64,000 nucleotides of DNA, taken from contig NZ_BAAALH010000002.1 in NCBI RefSeq assembly GCF_039528175.1, positions 434,001-498,000 of the forward strand, read 5' to 3'. The notes beneath the pieces are model-generated. The model was given only the letters and a program-made list of their open reading frames with translations, ran no database searches and was not told the origin of the DNA. The first letter of the stretch is position 1. Each line of letters starts with the position of its first letter. Made by a program: the position numbers and the translations under genes. This document shows positions 8,096 through 16,076 of the stretch, piece by piece. The stretch is from Citricoccus alkalitolerans (GTDB lineage Bacteria > Actinomycetota > Actinomycetes > Actinomycetales > Micrococcaceae).

Positions 8096-9754
8096 GTGCC
8101 TTTCCCAGATCCGCAGACCAGCGCGGCCAGCGCTCCGCAGGCCGTCCCAGAGTCCACCCCGCGGCCCACTCCTGCGAACGACCCGTCCGTGAACCCGCGG
8201 TTACTCGTCGCAGTGCTCGCCGCCACCGGCATCGTGGTGTCCCTGGCGCAGACACTCGTGGTACCGATCCTGGGTGAGCTGCCCGTTATCTTCGGCACAG
8301 ACGTCGCCACCGCCTCCTGGGTGATCACGGTGACCCTGCTCGTCGGCGCCGTGAGCACGCCGGTGATGGGCCGGCTGGCGGACCTGTACGGCAAGAAGCG
8401 GATGATGCTGGTGGCGGTCATCCCCTTCATCGTCGGCTCCATCGTCTGCGCCCTCGCCACCGACGTGGTGGTCATGATCCTCGGCCGCGGCCTCCAGGGC
8501 CTGGGAACCGGCATGATCCCGCTGGGCATCTCTCTGATCCACGATGTCCTGTCCAAGGAGAAGGCCGGCTCGGCCATCGCCCTGATGAGCTCATCCATGG
8601 GCATCGGCGGCGCCCTCGGCATCCCGGTGGCCGCAGCCATCGCCCAATTCGCCAGTTGGCGCGTGCTCTTCTGGGCGACGGCGGCCATCGCCGTGGCCAC
8701 GGCCGTCGCCATTGCCCTGATCGTTCCCGCACTCCGCCCCGCGGCCCGTCCCGTGATTGCCGACGGCCCCAGCGCGGCCGGCACGGCAGATGGGCCTCTG
8801 CCGGCAAGCCCGGTCGGCAAGCCCGCCGGCTTCGACGTGGTCGGCGCGATCGGCCTGGCCTTGGGGCTGACGGCCCTGCTGCTGGGCATCTCCAAGGGTG
8901 CCGAATGGGGGTGGGGCAGCGTCTTGACGCTGGGCAGCCTGGGGGTGGCCGTCGTCGTGCTCGTGGCCTGGGGCGCCTACGAATGGCGCCGGCCGGGTCC
9001 GCTGGTGGACCTGCGCACCACGTTGCGGCCCGTGGTGCTGCTGACGAACCTCGCCTCGGTACTGTTCGGCTTCAGCATGTATGCGATGAACCTGATCATC
9101 CCGCAGGTGATGCAGTTGCCCGTGGACCTCGGGTACGGGCTGGGCCAGACGATGATCCAGATGGGGCTGTGGATGGCCCCCCTGGGGTTGGGCATGATGG
9201 CCGTCTCCGGGCTTGGCGCACGGATCAGCTACCACAAGGGGCCGAAGCGCACCCTCACGCTGGCCGGGGTGATCATCGCCGCCGGTTACGGGGCGACCGC
9301 ACTCATCCTCGCGACCATCGGCAGCCGCGCTCCGGGTCCCGCCGATGGGGCGACGATCCTGTGGACGCTGGTGCTGCTGTGCGCCGCGGGAGCCCTGGTC
9401 GGCTGCGGCATCGGCTTCGCCTACGGCGCCATGCCCGCCCTCATCATGGGTGCCGTGCCGGCCACGGAGAAGGCCTCGGCGAACGGGCTCAACGCGCTGA
9501 TGCGCTCGCTGGGCACCACCATGTCCGCCGCGGTCATCGGCGCCCTGCTCGGGGCCCTGTCCCAGCAGGTCGGCGGTGTCCCGGTGCCCACCCAGACCGG
9601 ATTCCTGGTGGCCCTGCTGTGTGGTGCCGGTGCGGCGTTGGTGGCGGCCGGCGTCGCGGCGATGATCCCGGCGACGGGACCGGCAAAGAGATGGGCCAAG
9701 GGGCCGGCGAATGGGCCGACGAATGGGCCGGAGCCGCGGCAGCCTTCCGCCTGA
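8096..9754 (+). CDS. MFS drug transporter, DHA2 family
   Basis: 552 residues with many hydrophobic segments, probably 14 TM helices. Motif A-like sequence GRLADLYGKKRMM and the antiporter motif C-like GIGGALGIPVAA are both present, as in DHA2 proton-dependent multidrug exporters. The start is uncertain: GTG 8096 is the only in-frame codon before a TAG at 8084, but it overlaps the operator, so translation may begin at a later GTG (near 8189, before NPRLLVAVLAATG). The Gly/Pro/Asn-rich tail is low complexity. Divergent marR suggests inducible efflux. Confidence 0.85.
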   Translation: MPFPDPQTSAASAPQAVPESTPRPTPANDPSVNPRLLVAVLAATGIVVSLAQTLVVPILGELPVIFGTDVATASWVITVTLLVGAVSTPVMGRLADLYGKKRMMLVAVIPFIVGSIVCALATDVVVMILGRGLQGLGTGMIPLGISLIHDVLSKEKAGSAIALMSSSMGIGGALGIPVAAAIAQFASWRVLFWATAAIAVATAVAIALIVPALRPAARPVIADGPSAAGTADGPLPASPVGKPAGFDVVGAIGLALGLTALLLGISKGAEWGWGSVLTLGSLGVAVVVLVAWGAYEWRRPGPLVDLRTTLRPVVLLTNLASVLFGFSMYAMNLIIPQVMQLPVDLGYGLGQTMIQMGLWMAPLGLGMMAVSGLGARISYHKGPKRTLTLAGVIIAAGYGATALILATIGSRAPGPADGATILWTLVLLCAAGALVGCGIGFAYGAMPALIMGAVPATEKASANGLNALMRSLGTTMSAAVIGALLGALSQQVGGVPVPTQTGFLVALLCGAGAALVAAGVAAMIPATGPAKRWAKGPANGPTNGPEPRQPSA

Positions 9755-9765
9755 CGGTGTGATCC

Positions 9766-9795
9766 TTGACACACCCATGGCGCCGGACCAAGGAT
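9766..9795 (+). promoter_or_regulatory. Possible promoter of the tannase-family gene
   Basis: TTGACA at 9766-9771 is followed after 18 bases by AAGGAT (9790-9795), about 130 bases before the chosen ATG. The -35 is canonical and the -10 weak. Confidence 0.35.
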
Positions 9796-9927
9796 ATGGT
9801 CACAGTCCGTCGGCGCTCCCCCGCCCTGGTGCCCACCCTCACTGCTCTCGATGGGTCCCACGGCGGGCGAATCGCGGGGTCCTCCCGCACGGCACCGCCG
9901 GAAGCCATCACTCCGGGAGGAACCATC

Positions 9928-12141
9928 ATGTCAAGATTCAAGGACGGTGCACGGCGTCTGGCCTGCACCGTGGCGGCGGCATCTCTGGTGGCGGTGGGCC
10001 TCTCGGCCCCGGCCCAGGCCACCGGGTCGACGGACCCGGCAGACGTGGGATCGGGCGGCGCTGACCACTGCTCCACCCTCGCCGGACTGGAGATCGACGC
10101 GGGACAGATCGAGGTGCCCACCTCGGGCGCCGTTGTCAACAGCGCCGAACACGTCTCGGACGAGACGGACGGGTCCTACTGCAAGGTGATCGGCAAGACC
10201 CTGCCGGTCGATCCGGAAGCCCCCGGCGTGACCTTCCAGGTGAACCTCCCAGACGGCTGGAACGGGAAGTCGCTGCAATTCGGGGGCGGTGCCTTCAACG
10301 GCGTACTCGTCACCGGGACCGGCCACCACAGCCTGCAGCCGCAGGACCTCGAGACCCCGCTGGCCCAGGGCTACACGACTCTCGGCTCGGACGGCGGCCA
10401 CGAGTCGGGGGGCGGCTTCGACGCCGAGTTCGCCCTCAACGAGGAATCACTGAAGGACTACGGCCTGTACTCCATCAAGAAGACCCATGACGTCTCCGAG
10501 ATCCTCATGGACACGTACTACGGCCAGGAATCCGAGTTCGCCTACTTCATCGGTGGATCCCAGGGTGGCCACGAGGCCCTGGACGCCGCCGCCCGGTACC
10601 CGGACGACTACGAGGGCGTGGTGGCCAACTACCCGGCCTACAACGTCATGATGCTGCATCTGTCCTCCCTGAACGCCGGGCGGGCCATGTATGCCGAGGG
10701 CGGCGAGGCCTGGCTCAGCCCGGAGGACACCAAACTGCTGACGGACACCGTCTACGAGGTGTGTGACACCGTGGAGCTCGACGGTGCCGTTGACGGCATC
10801 ATCTCCAACGTGGCGGGCTGCAACGAGGTCCTGACCATCGATGCGGTCGAGCAGCTGCTGGGTTGCGAGGCCGGTGCCACGGAGGAAGACGCCTGCCTGA
10901 CACCGGAGCAGATCACCGCGATCGACACCGTCCACTCGAGCTACGTTCCCGGCGTCGAGATCGCCGGTCAGACCGAGGCCAGGCGCTGGCCGATTCTGGA
11001 GGGCGCACTCTGGCAGGCCTCGAACTTCGGTGCCGAGCCGCAGCCGTCCAATCCCCTGTCCGGCAGCGAGGGCCTGCTCTACAGCGTCGGCGCCACCAAC
11101 GTGAAGTACCTGATCACCCAGGACCCGGACTACGACGCCATGGAGTTCGACCCCACGGAATGGGAGGAACGGATCCAGGAGCTGGCGGCCATCACGGACG
11201 TCTCCGACGTGAGCCTGGAGCCCTTCTTCGACCGTGGCGGCAAACTCCTCATGACCCACGGCACCGCGGACGACTTCATCAGTCCCCACAACTCGGACGC
11301 CTACTGGGAGCAGCAGACCGAAATCTTCGGCGATGAGCTGGCGGACAATGCCCGCTACTACAAGGTCCCGGGACTCGGCCACGGCTTCGGGCCGTTCAAC
11401 GCCACCTGGGACGGGCTGGGCGTGCTCGCGGGATGGGTGGAGGACGGCACGGCGCCGGGCACCCTGATTGCAGAGGATGCCAATGAGGGCACCGACCGGA
11501 CCCGGCCGATGTGCCAGTACCCGGCTTGGCCTGAGTACCAGGGCGCCGGATCCGAGGACTCCGCAGACTCCTTCGAGTGCGTGACCACGGAGCCGCTGGC
11601 CGATTTCACCGACAATGAGCCCGGATCGGTGTACTACGCCCCGGTGCGGTGGCTGCAGGTGGCGGGGATCACCCAGGGCAATGCCGATGGAACCTACCGC
11701 AAGTTCCGGGACATCAGCCGTGGCGAGTCCGTGGCCTTCCTGCAGCGGCACCTCGCTCCGGATGCCGAACCGACCGGGTCCACCTTCCCGGATGTACCCG
11801 AGGGTTCGACCTTCTTCACCCCCATCAGCTGGGCCGCCGCCGAGGCGATCACCCTCGGCTATGCCGACGGAAAGTTCAGGCCCGGCCAGTCCGTGACCCG
11901 CGGCGAGTTCGCCTCCTTCCTCTACCGCGCTGTGGACCCGGCGCACCAGGGCCCGGAGGAGAGCGAGTTCACGGACGTGGACGCCACCGATACCCACTAC
12001 GAGGCCATCACCTGGATGGCGTCGGAGGGCATCTCGCAGGGTTACCGTGACGGCTCCTACAAGCCGCACCAGCACATCACCCGGGCCGAGACAGCCACCC
12101 TGCTCTACCGGTATCAGTACATGGTGGTCGGCCAGGGGTGA
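9928..12141 (+). CDS. Secreted tannase/feruloyl esterase-family protein with three SLH repeats
   Basis: 737 residues from the ATG at 9928, chosen because GGGAGG (9915-9920) precedes it and it opens a Sec signal peptide (basic start, ACTVAAASLVAVGLSAPAQA). The body matches the tannase/feruloyl esterase family: nucleophile motif GGSQGGHEAL in a serine-hydrolase setting, later an Asp-containing strand (THGTADDFISPHNS) and a His (PGLGHGFGPFN). Expected chemistry is hydrolysis of ester bonds of aromatic acids. The last ~170 residues are three S-layer homology repeats (GITQGNADGTYRKF, AITLGYADGKFRPG, GISQGYRDGSYKPH), which should anchor the enzyme to secondary cell-wall polymer. Confidence 0.85.
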   Translation: MSRFKDGARRLACTVAAASLVAVGLSAPAQATGSTDPADVGSGGADHCSTLAGLEIDAGQIEVPTSGAVVNSAEHVSDETDGSYCKVIGKTLPVDPEAPGVTFQVNLPDGWNGKSLQFGGGAFNGVLVTGTGHHSLQPQDLETPLAQGYTTLGSDGGHESGGGFDAEFALNEESLKDYGLYSIKKTHDVSEILMDTYYGQESEFAYFIGGSQGGHEALDAAARYPDDYEGVVANYPAYNVMMLHLSSLNAGRAMYAEGGEAWLSPEDTKLLTDTVYEVCDTVELDGAVDGIISNVAGCNEVLTIDAVEQLLGCEAGATEEDACLTPEQITAIDTVHSSYVPGVEIAGQTEARRWPILEGALWQASNFGAEPQPSNPLSGSEGLLYSVGATNVKYLITQDPDYDAMEFDPTEWEERIQELAAITDVSDVSLEPFFDRGGKLLMTHGTADDFISPHNSDAYWEQQTEIFGDELADNARYYKVPGLGHGFGPFNATWDGLGVLAGWVEDGTAPGTLIAEDANEGTDRTRPMCQYPAWPEYQGAGSEDSADSFECVTTEPLADFTDNEPGSVYYAPVRWLQVAGITQGNADGTYRKFRDISRGESVAFLQRHLAPDAEPTGSTFPDVPEGSTFFTPISWAAAEAITLGYADGKFRPGQSVTRGEFASFLYRAVDPAHQGPEESEFTDVDATDTHYEAITWMASEGISQGYRDGSYKPHQHITRAETATLLYRYQYMVVGQG

Positions 12142-12177
12142 CACTCCTCTCGTCGACCAGCTGAGGTGTCAGCCGAT

Positions 12178-12217
12178 GAGCCGGTGAGCCGGTGAGCCGG
12201 TGAGCCGGTGAGCCGGT
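12178..12217. repeat. 8-base tandem repeat, five copies
   Basis: The unit GAGCCGGT is repeated five times without interruption, followed by a partial unit. It is non-coding and 3' of the SLH esterase gene. Its length is likely to vary between strains. Confidence 0.9.
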
Positions 12218-12232
12218 GAGGCAGTCACACCC

Positions 12233-12275
12233 ATCCTGCCCAGCCACAGCAATAATCACTGTGGCTGGGCAGGAT
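12233..12275. terminator. Strong hairpin terminator after the SLH esterase gene
   Basis: A perfect 17-base stem (ATCCTGCCCAGCCACAG with its complement at 12259-12275) closes a 9-base AT-rich loop. There is no U-tract. Its position, 90 bases after the esterase stop and before metQ, suits a terminator. Confidence 0.75.
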
Positions 12276-12456
12276 CACAGTGGCGGGTGGGTCTGCACCG
12301 CGGACGTCACACACCTCCATCTTCGCCCGCACCCTGCAGCACAGGGCCTCCCAGACCCGTGCCTTATCCTGTATGACGGCGTATGACCAGAGCAGCGGAC
12401 GCAAAACTACGCTTAAACCGGTCTACCACCCCCATTGATCATCAGGAGCTCCAGCT

Positions 12457-13356
12457 ATGTCACGCACCCGCACCCGCGTTCTGTCCCTGTCCGGTATCGC
12501 CCTGGCGGGCGCCCTGGCCCTGAGTGCCTGCGGCGGCGGCGATGAGACGGCCGCCGAACTCGGCACCGAGGAGAACCCCGTCCAGCTAGGCGTCGTCGGC
12601 GCATCTGAGGCGTACTGGACCACCTACGAGGAGGCCGTGGAGGCCGAGGGCATCTCGCTGGAGATCGTGGACTTCACCGAGTACACGCAGCCGAACCCGG
12701 CCCTGTCCGAGGGCGAGCTGGACATCAACCAGTTCCAGCACATCCAGTACCTCGCGGACTACAACGTCGCCGCCGACGACACGCTCCAGGTGATCGGCTC
12801 CACCGCCATCTACCCCCTGGGCCTGTACTCGGACAAGCACGATTCCGTGGAGTCCATCCCCGAGGGCGGCCAGGTGATCGTCCCCAATGACACCGTGAAC
12901 CAGGCCCGTGGCCTGCTGGTTCTGCAGTCCGCCGGACTCATCACCCTGCAGGATGGCGGCAACGCCTCCTCCACCCTCGAGGACGTCATCGAGGAGGAGT
13001 CCACGGTGACCGTCTCCGCCTTGGACGCCGCCGCCATCCCCAATTCCCTGCCGGACGTGGACGGTGCCATCATCAACAACGACTTCCTCAACAATGCCGG
13101 CCTGACGGGCGATGACGTGCTGTTCCAGGACGACCCCGAGGACGAGACGGCCTTTCCGTACATCAACATCTTCGCCACCACGGACGAGAACGCGGACAAC
13201 GAGGTGCTCAACCAGCTGGTGGAGATCTACCAGACCAATGAGGACGTCCAGGCCGGGGCGCTCGAGTCCTCCGGCGGGACCGCCGTCATGACCAACACCC
13301 CGGTCGAGGACCTGCAGGCCTCCCTCGATGACACCGAAGAGGCACTCCGCAACTAA
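12457..13356 (+). CDS. metQ: Methionine ABC transporter substrate-binding lipoprotein MetQ
   Basis: 299 residues. A lipoprotein signal with lipobox LSAC (SGIALAGALALSAC) anchors the protein outside the membrane. The NLPA-family body is clear: QLGVVGASEAYWTTYEEAV, the signature QPNPALSEGELDINQFQHIQ, and YSDKHDSVESIPEGGQV. MetQ binds D/L-methionine and delivers it to MetNI. The gene is preceded by AGGAG and followed by metN and metI in the same direction, so the importer is complete. The family also contains proteins for other substrates, so methionine is the most likely but not proven ligand. Confidence 0.9.
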   Translation: MSRTRTRVLSLSGIALAGALALSACGGGDETAAELGTEENPVQLGVVGASEAYWTTYEEAVEAEGISLEIVDFTEYTQPNPALSEGELDINQFQHIQYLADYNVAADDTLQVIGSTAIYPLGLYSDKHDSVESIPEGGQVIVPNDTVNQARGLLVLQSAGLITLQDGGNASSTLEDVIEEESTVTVSALDAAAIPNSLPDVDGAIINNDFLNNAGLTGDDVLFQDDPEDETAFPYINIFATTDENADNEVLNQLVEIYQTNEDVQAGALESSGGTAVMTNTPVEDLQASLDDTEEALRN

Positions 13357-13456
13357 GGGCCCGACGCCGGCCGCGCACCGCCGCGGCCGGCCGCCGGTCG
13401 GCGCCGGGCTGATACCCACACGGCGCCCGATCACCACGGAAGGACAGCCACCCCGC

Positions 13457-14488
13457 ATGCCCCACATCACCCTGCGCGACGTCACCAAGGAGTATCCGCC
13501 GGCCAAGCGCGGCGGCGATCCCGTGGTGGCCGTGGACGGCGTCAGCCTCGAGATCGAGCGGGGTGACGTCTTCGGCATCATCGGGTACTCGGGGGCCGGC
13601 AAGTCCACCCTGGTGCGCCTCATCAACGCACTGGAACCGGCCACCGCCGGCTCCATCGAGATCGACGGCGTGGACGTGACCCGGTTGTCCGCCACCAAGC
13701 AGCGCCAGATGCGCACCGGCGTCGGGATGATCTTCCAGCGTTTCAACCTGCTGAACTCACGCTCGGTGCGCCGCAATGTGGAGTACCCGCTCGAGGTGGC
13801 CGGCTGGAAGGGCTCGGACCGCAAGAAGCGAGCCGTGGAACTGCTCGAGTTCGTGGGACTGGCGGACAAGGCGGACAACTACCCCGAGCAGCTCTCCGGC
13901 GGACAGCAGCAGCGTGTGGGCATCGCCCGGGCGCTGGCAGCCAACCCGGCGATCCTGCTGGCGGACGAGGCCACTTCAGCCCTGGACCCGGAGACCACGG
14001 ATGAGGTGCTGGACCTGCTGGCCAAGGTCAACCGGGAGCTCGGCGTGACGATCGTGGTCATCACCCATGAGATGGAGGTCATCGCCCGGATCGCCACCAA
14101 GGTGGCCGTGATGGAGCGTGGCCGCGTGGTCGAGCAGGGCGAGACCTATGACGTCTTCACCCAGCCGCAGACCACTACGGCGCAGCGCTTTGTGCGCACC
14201 GTGGTGCGGAACCTGCCCACCGGGGACGAGCTGATCGAGCTCCGCTCCCAGCATGAGGGCCGATTCTTCACGATCTCCTTCACCGATGCCGGAGCGAGCG
14301 AGGCGCGCGTGTTCGGCGCGCTGGCACGGGCCGGCGTCGACTTCAACCTGGTCTACGGCGGCGTGGACTCCATCCAGGGCCGCGTCTACGGGCTGCTGAC
14401 GATCGCGGTGCGCGGTGACGCCGCCGCGGTGGATGAGGCGATGCGCTCCATCGGATCGAACGTCACGGTCGAGGAGGTGGCCGCATGA
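13457..14488 (+). CDS. metN: Methionine import ATP-binding protein MetN
   Basis: 343 residues from the ATG at 13457. The longer upstream frame is Arg/Pro-rich and overlaps the metQ tail. The ABC ATPase hallmarks are visible: Walker A GYSGAGKST, Q-loop MIFQRFNLLNS, signature LSGGQQQRV, Walker B AILLADEATSALD, and H-loop VVITHEM. The C-terminal ~90 residues form the NIL regulatory domain (FFTISFTDAGASEARVFG), which in E. coli MetN binds methionine and trans-inhibits uptake. The stop overlaps the metI start (ATGA, 14485-14488). Confidence 0.94.
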   Translation: MPHITLRDVTKEYPPAKRGGDPVVAVDGVSLEIERGDVFGIIGYSGAGKSTLVRLINALEPATAGSIEIDGVDVTRLSATKQRQMRTGVGMIFQRFNLLNSRSVRRNVEYPLEVAGWKGSDRKKRAVELLEFVGLADKADNYPEQLSGGQQQRVGIARALAANPAILLADEATSALDPETTDEVLDLLAKVNRELGVTIVVITHEMEVIARIATKVAVMERGRVVEQGETYDVFTQPQTTTAQRFVRTVVRNLPTGDELIELRSQHEGRFFTISFTDAGASEARVFGALARAGVDFNLVYGGVDSIQGRVYGLLTIAVRGDAAAVDEAMRSIGSNVTVEEVAA

Positions 14489-15153
14489 GCATCACCGACC
14501 AGGTCGTGGACCTGATGCCGACGCTGCTGGAGCAGACCGGCGTCATGATGTGGATCGTGGCGCTCTCGCTGATCTTCGGCGGGATCGCCGGGACCATCGT
14601 GGGCACCGCGCTCTACGTGACCCGCCGTGGTGGGATCATGCAGCAACCGGTGGTGTTCTGGGTGCTCAGCGTCATCGTGAACACCTTCCGCCCCGTGCCG
14701 TTCATCATCTTCATCGCGGCCGTGCAGCCGCTGGCGCGGGAGGTGGTGGGCTCCGGCATCGGCAACGACGCCGTGGTGTTCGGCATCTCCATCGCCGCCA
14801 CCTTCGGCATCGCCCGGCTGGTGGAGCAGAACCTGATGTCCGTGGACCCGGGCGTGATCGAGGCCGCCCGCGCCATGGGCGCCGGCCCTTGGCGCATCAT
14901 CCGCACCGTGATCCTGCCCGAGGCGCTCGGCCCACTCATCCTGGGCTACACCTTCGCCATCATCTCCCTGATCGACATGTCCGCCGTGGCCGGCATCATC
15001 GGCGGTGAGGGCCTGGGCAACTACGCCGTGGCCTACGGCTACCGCCAGTTCGACCCCGTGGTCACGTGGAGCGCGCTGGTCATCATCGTGATCGTGGTGC
15101 AGCTGATCCAGGCCTTCGGCAACATCCTGGCCCGCAAGATCCTGCGGCGCTAG
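14485..15153 (+). CDS. metI: Methionine import permease MetI
   Basis: 222 residues with about five TM helices and the binding-protein-dependent permease loop EAARAMGAGPWRIIRTVILPEA, the coupling helix contacting MetN. The start overlaps metN by four bases, indicating translational coupling. The stop lies about 10 bases before the assembly gap, so a terminator or further operon member could be hidden. Confidence 0.94.
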   Translation: MSITDQVVDLMPTLLEQTGVMMWIVALSLIFGGIAGTIVGTALYVTRRGGIMQQPVVFWVLSVIVNTFRPVPFIIFIAAVQPLAREVVGSGIGNDAVVFGISIAATFGIARLVEQNLMSVDPGVIEAARAMGAGPWRIIRTVILPEALGPLILGYTFAIISLIDMSAVAGIIGGEGLGNYAVAYGYRQFDPVVTWSALVIIVIVVQLIQAFGNILARKILRR

Positions 15154-15162
15154 GCCTTTCCA

Positions 15163-15204
15163 NNNNNNNNNNNNNNNNNNNNNNNNNNNNNNNNNNNNNN
15201 NNNN
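15163..15204. other. Assembly gap (42 N)
   Basis: 42 undetermined bases lie directly after metI. The true size and content are unknown. Frames crossing it are artefacts. Confidence 0.99.
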
Positions 15205-15303
15205 GGCGTCGTTCTGCGCCTGATCTGGCATTGTCGGGGCAATCCCCACTGGTGCGGACTGCCCGGAAAGTTGTGCGGCTTGAGTTCTGCACGCGACGTC
15301 AAT

Positions 15304-15317
15304 TTTACAGGTGTAAA
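15304..15317. promoter_or_regulatory. Inverted repeat TTTACA-GG-TGTAAA, probable TetR operator
   Basis: Perfect 6-base arms around GG lie 36 bases upstream of the tetR start codon. The element is AT-rich in an otherwise GC-rich context and probably overlaps the promoter. It suggests autoregulation of the tetR-yhgE operon. Confidence 0.65.
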
Positions 15318-15353
15318 GTTGTCTTTCGTCGGCCACAGAAACAGGAGGCACGG

Positions 15354-16076
15354 ATGGACGAGCAGTCGTCAACGGAGCATCGTGAGCACCAGGGTCAACC
15401 CGACGTCCCGCCAGGGCGGTCGCTGGCACCCCTTTTGGGCGCCGTCACGGCGATGCTGGACGAGGACACCGACCCCACCGCACTCAACGTCGCGGACATC
15501 TCCCGCCGCGCCGGCGTCAGCCGCCCCACGTTTTACAAGTACTTCAAGGACGTCCCCGCCTTGGTCCGGGCGGCCGCGTTGCAACGGATGGAGGCGACGT
15601 TCGAACGCGTGCCCCCGGTGGAGCTCGGGGACACCTGGACCATCTTCGCCCGGGACACCTTCCAGACCCTGCTGACCGATCTGGCCGAGCACCGCCGCTT
15701 CTACCTCTCGGCCATCGCCCTGAACCCGACCGACGTGACCAGCGATTTCATCCGCTACATCTCCCACCGGCTCCTGGCCTACTCTTCCCTCGGCCCGATC
15801 ATCCACCGTCGCAAAGGTCCAGACACCGCCACCCAGCGCGCAGAGTTCCTCGCCGCGGGCACCGTCTGGCTGGTGCAGCAGTGGCTCGCCTCCTCCGCCG
15901 ACCCGCTCAGCGAGGTCGCAGACATGGTCGAACGCCTCTCAGCCCTGCTCCTGTCCAGCTCGGGCGCCACGGAGCAGGAGATCGCCGCGGTCCGCTCGGC
16001 ATCGCCGGTCCCCACCACCATCGCCACACACCCCAGCACGACGCCGGCCGGCGCCTCCCCGGAAAGGAACGCCTGA
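15354..16076 (+). CDS. TetR/AcrR family transcriptional regulator
   Basis: 240 residues from the ATG at 15354, with AGGAGG at 15342-15347. The TetR helix-turn-helix is clear: LNVADISRRAGVSRPTFYKYFKD. The C-terminal domain resembles regulators paired with YhgE/Pip proteins. The stop overlaps the start of the YhgE gene (TGATG), so the two are translationally coupled. The short palindrome upstream is its likely operator. Confidence 0.92.
   Translation: MDEQSSTEHREHQGQPDVPPGRSLAPLLGAVTAMLDEDTDPTALNVADISRRAGVSRPTFYKYFKDVPALVRAAALQRMEATFERVPPVELGDTWTIFARDTFQTLLTDLAEHRRFYLSAIALNPTDVTSDFIRYISHRLLAYSSLGPIIHRRKGPDTATQRAEFLAAGTVWLVQQWLASSADPLSEVADMVERLSALLLSSSGATEQEIAAVRSASPVPTTIATHPSTTPAGASPERNA

Larger units (their letters stand above)
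12142..12456. other. Intergenic stretch with tandem repeat and hairpin upstream of metQ
   Basis: 315 bases. The left part holds an 8-base tandem repeat (12178-12217) and a strong hairpin (12233-12275). The right part (about 12350-12456) must hold the metQ promoter and contains a doubled GTATGAC. I looked for a SAM-type riboswitch and see no convincing core. AGGAG sits just before the metQ ATG. Confidence 0.5.

Noticed and set aside
12178..12217. CRISPR-like array
   Set aside because: The units are contiguous 8-mers with no spacers, so it is a simple tandem repeat.
12300..12456. SAM riboswitch upstream of metQ
   Set aside because: I searched for SAM-I/IV core sequences and pairing and found none. 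Only a repeated GTATGAC and a normal Shine-Dalgarno are visible.
12586..13878. Minus-strand frame of 430 codons opposite metQ and metN
   Set aside because: It runs antisense to two well-supported ABC transporter genes and has no recognisable protein features or start site.
15163..15204. Open frames running through the N block after metI
   Set aside because: They exist only because N codons are read as X. No start signal or homology is present, and the real tetR start is at 15354.
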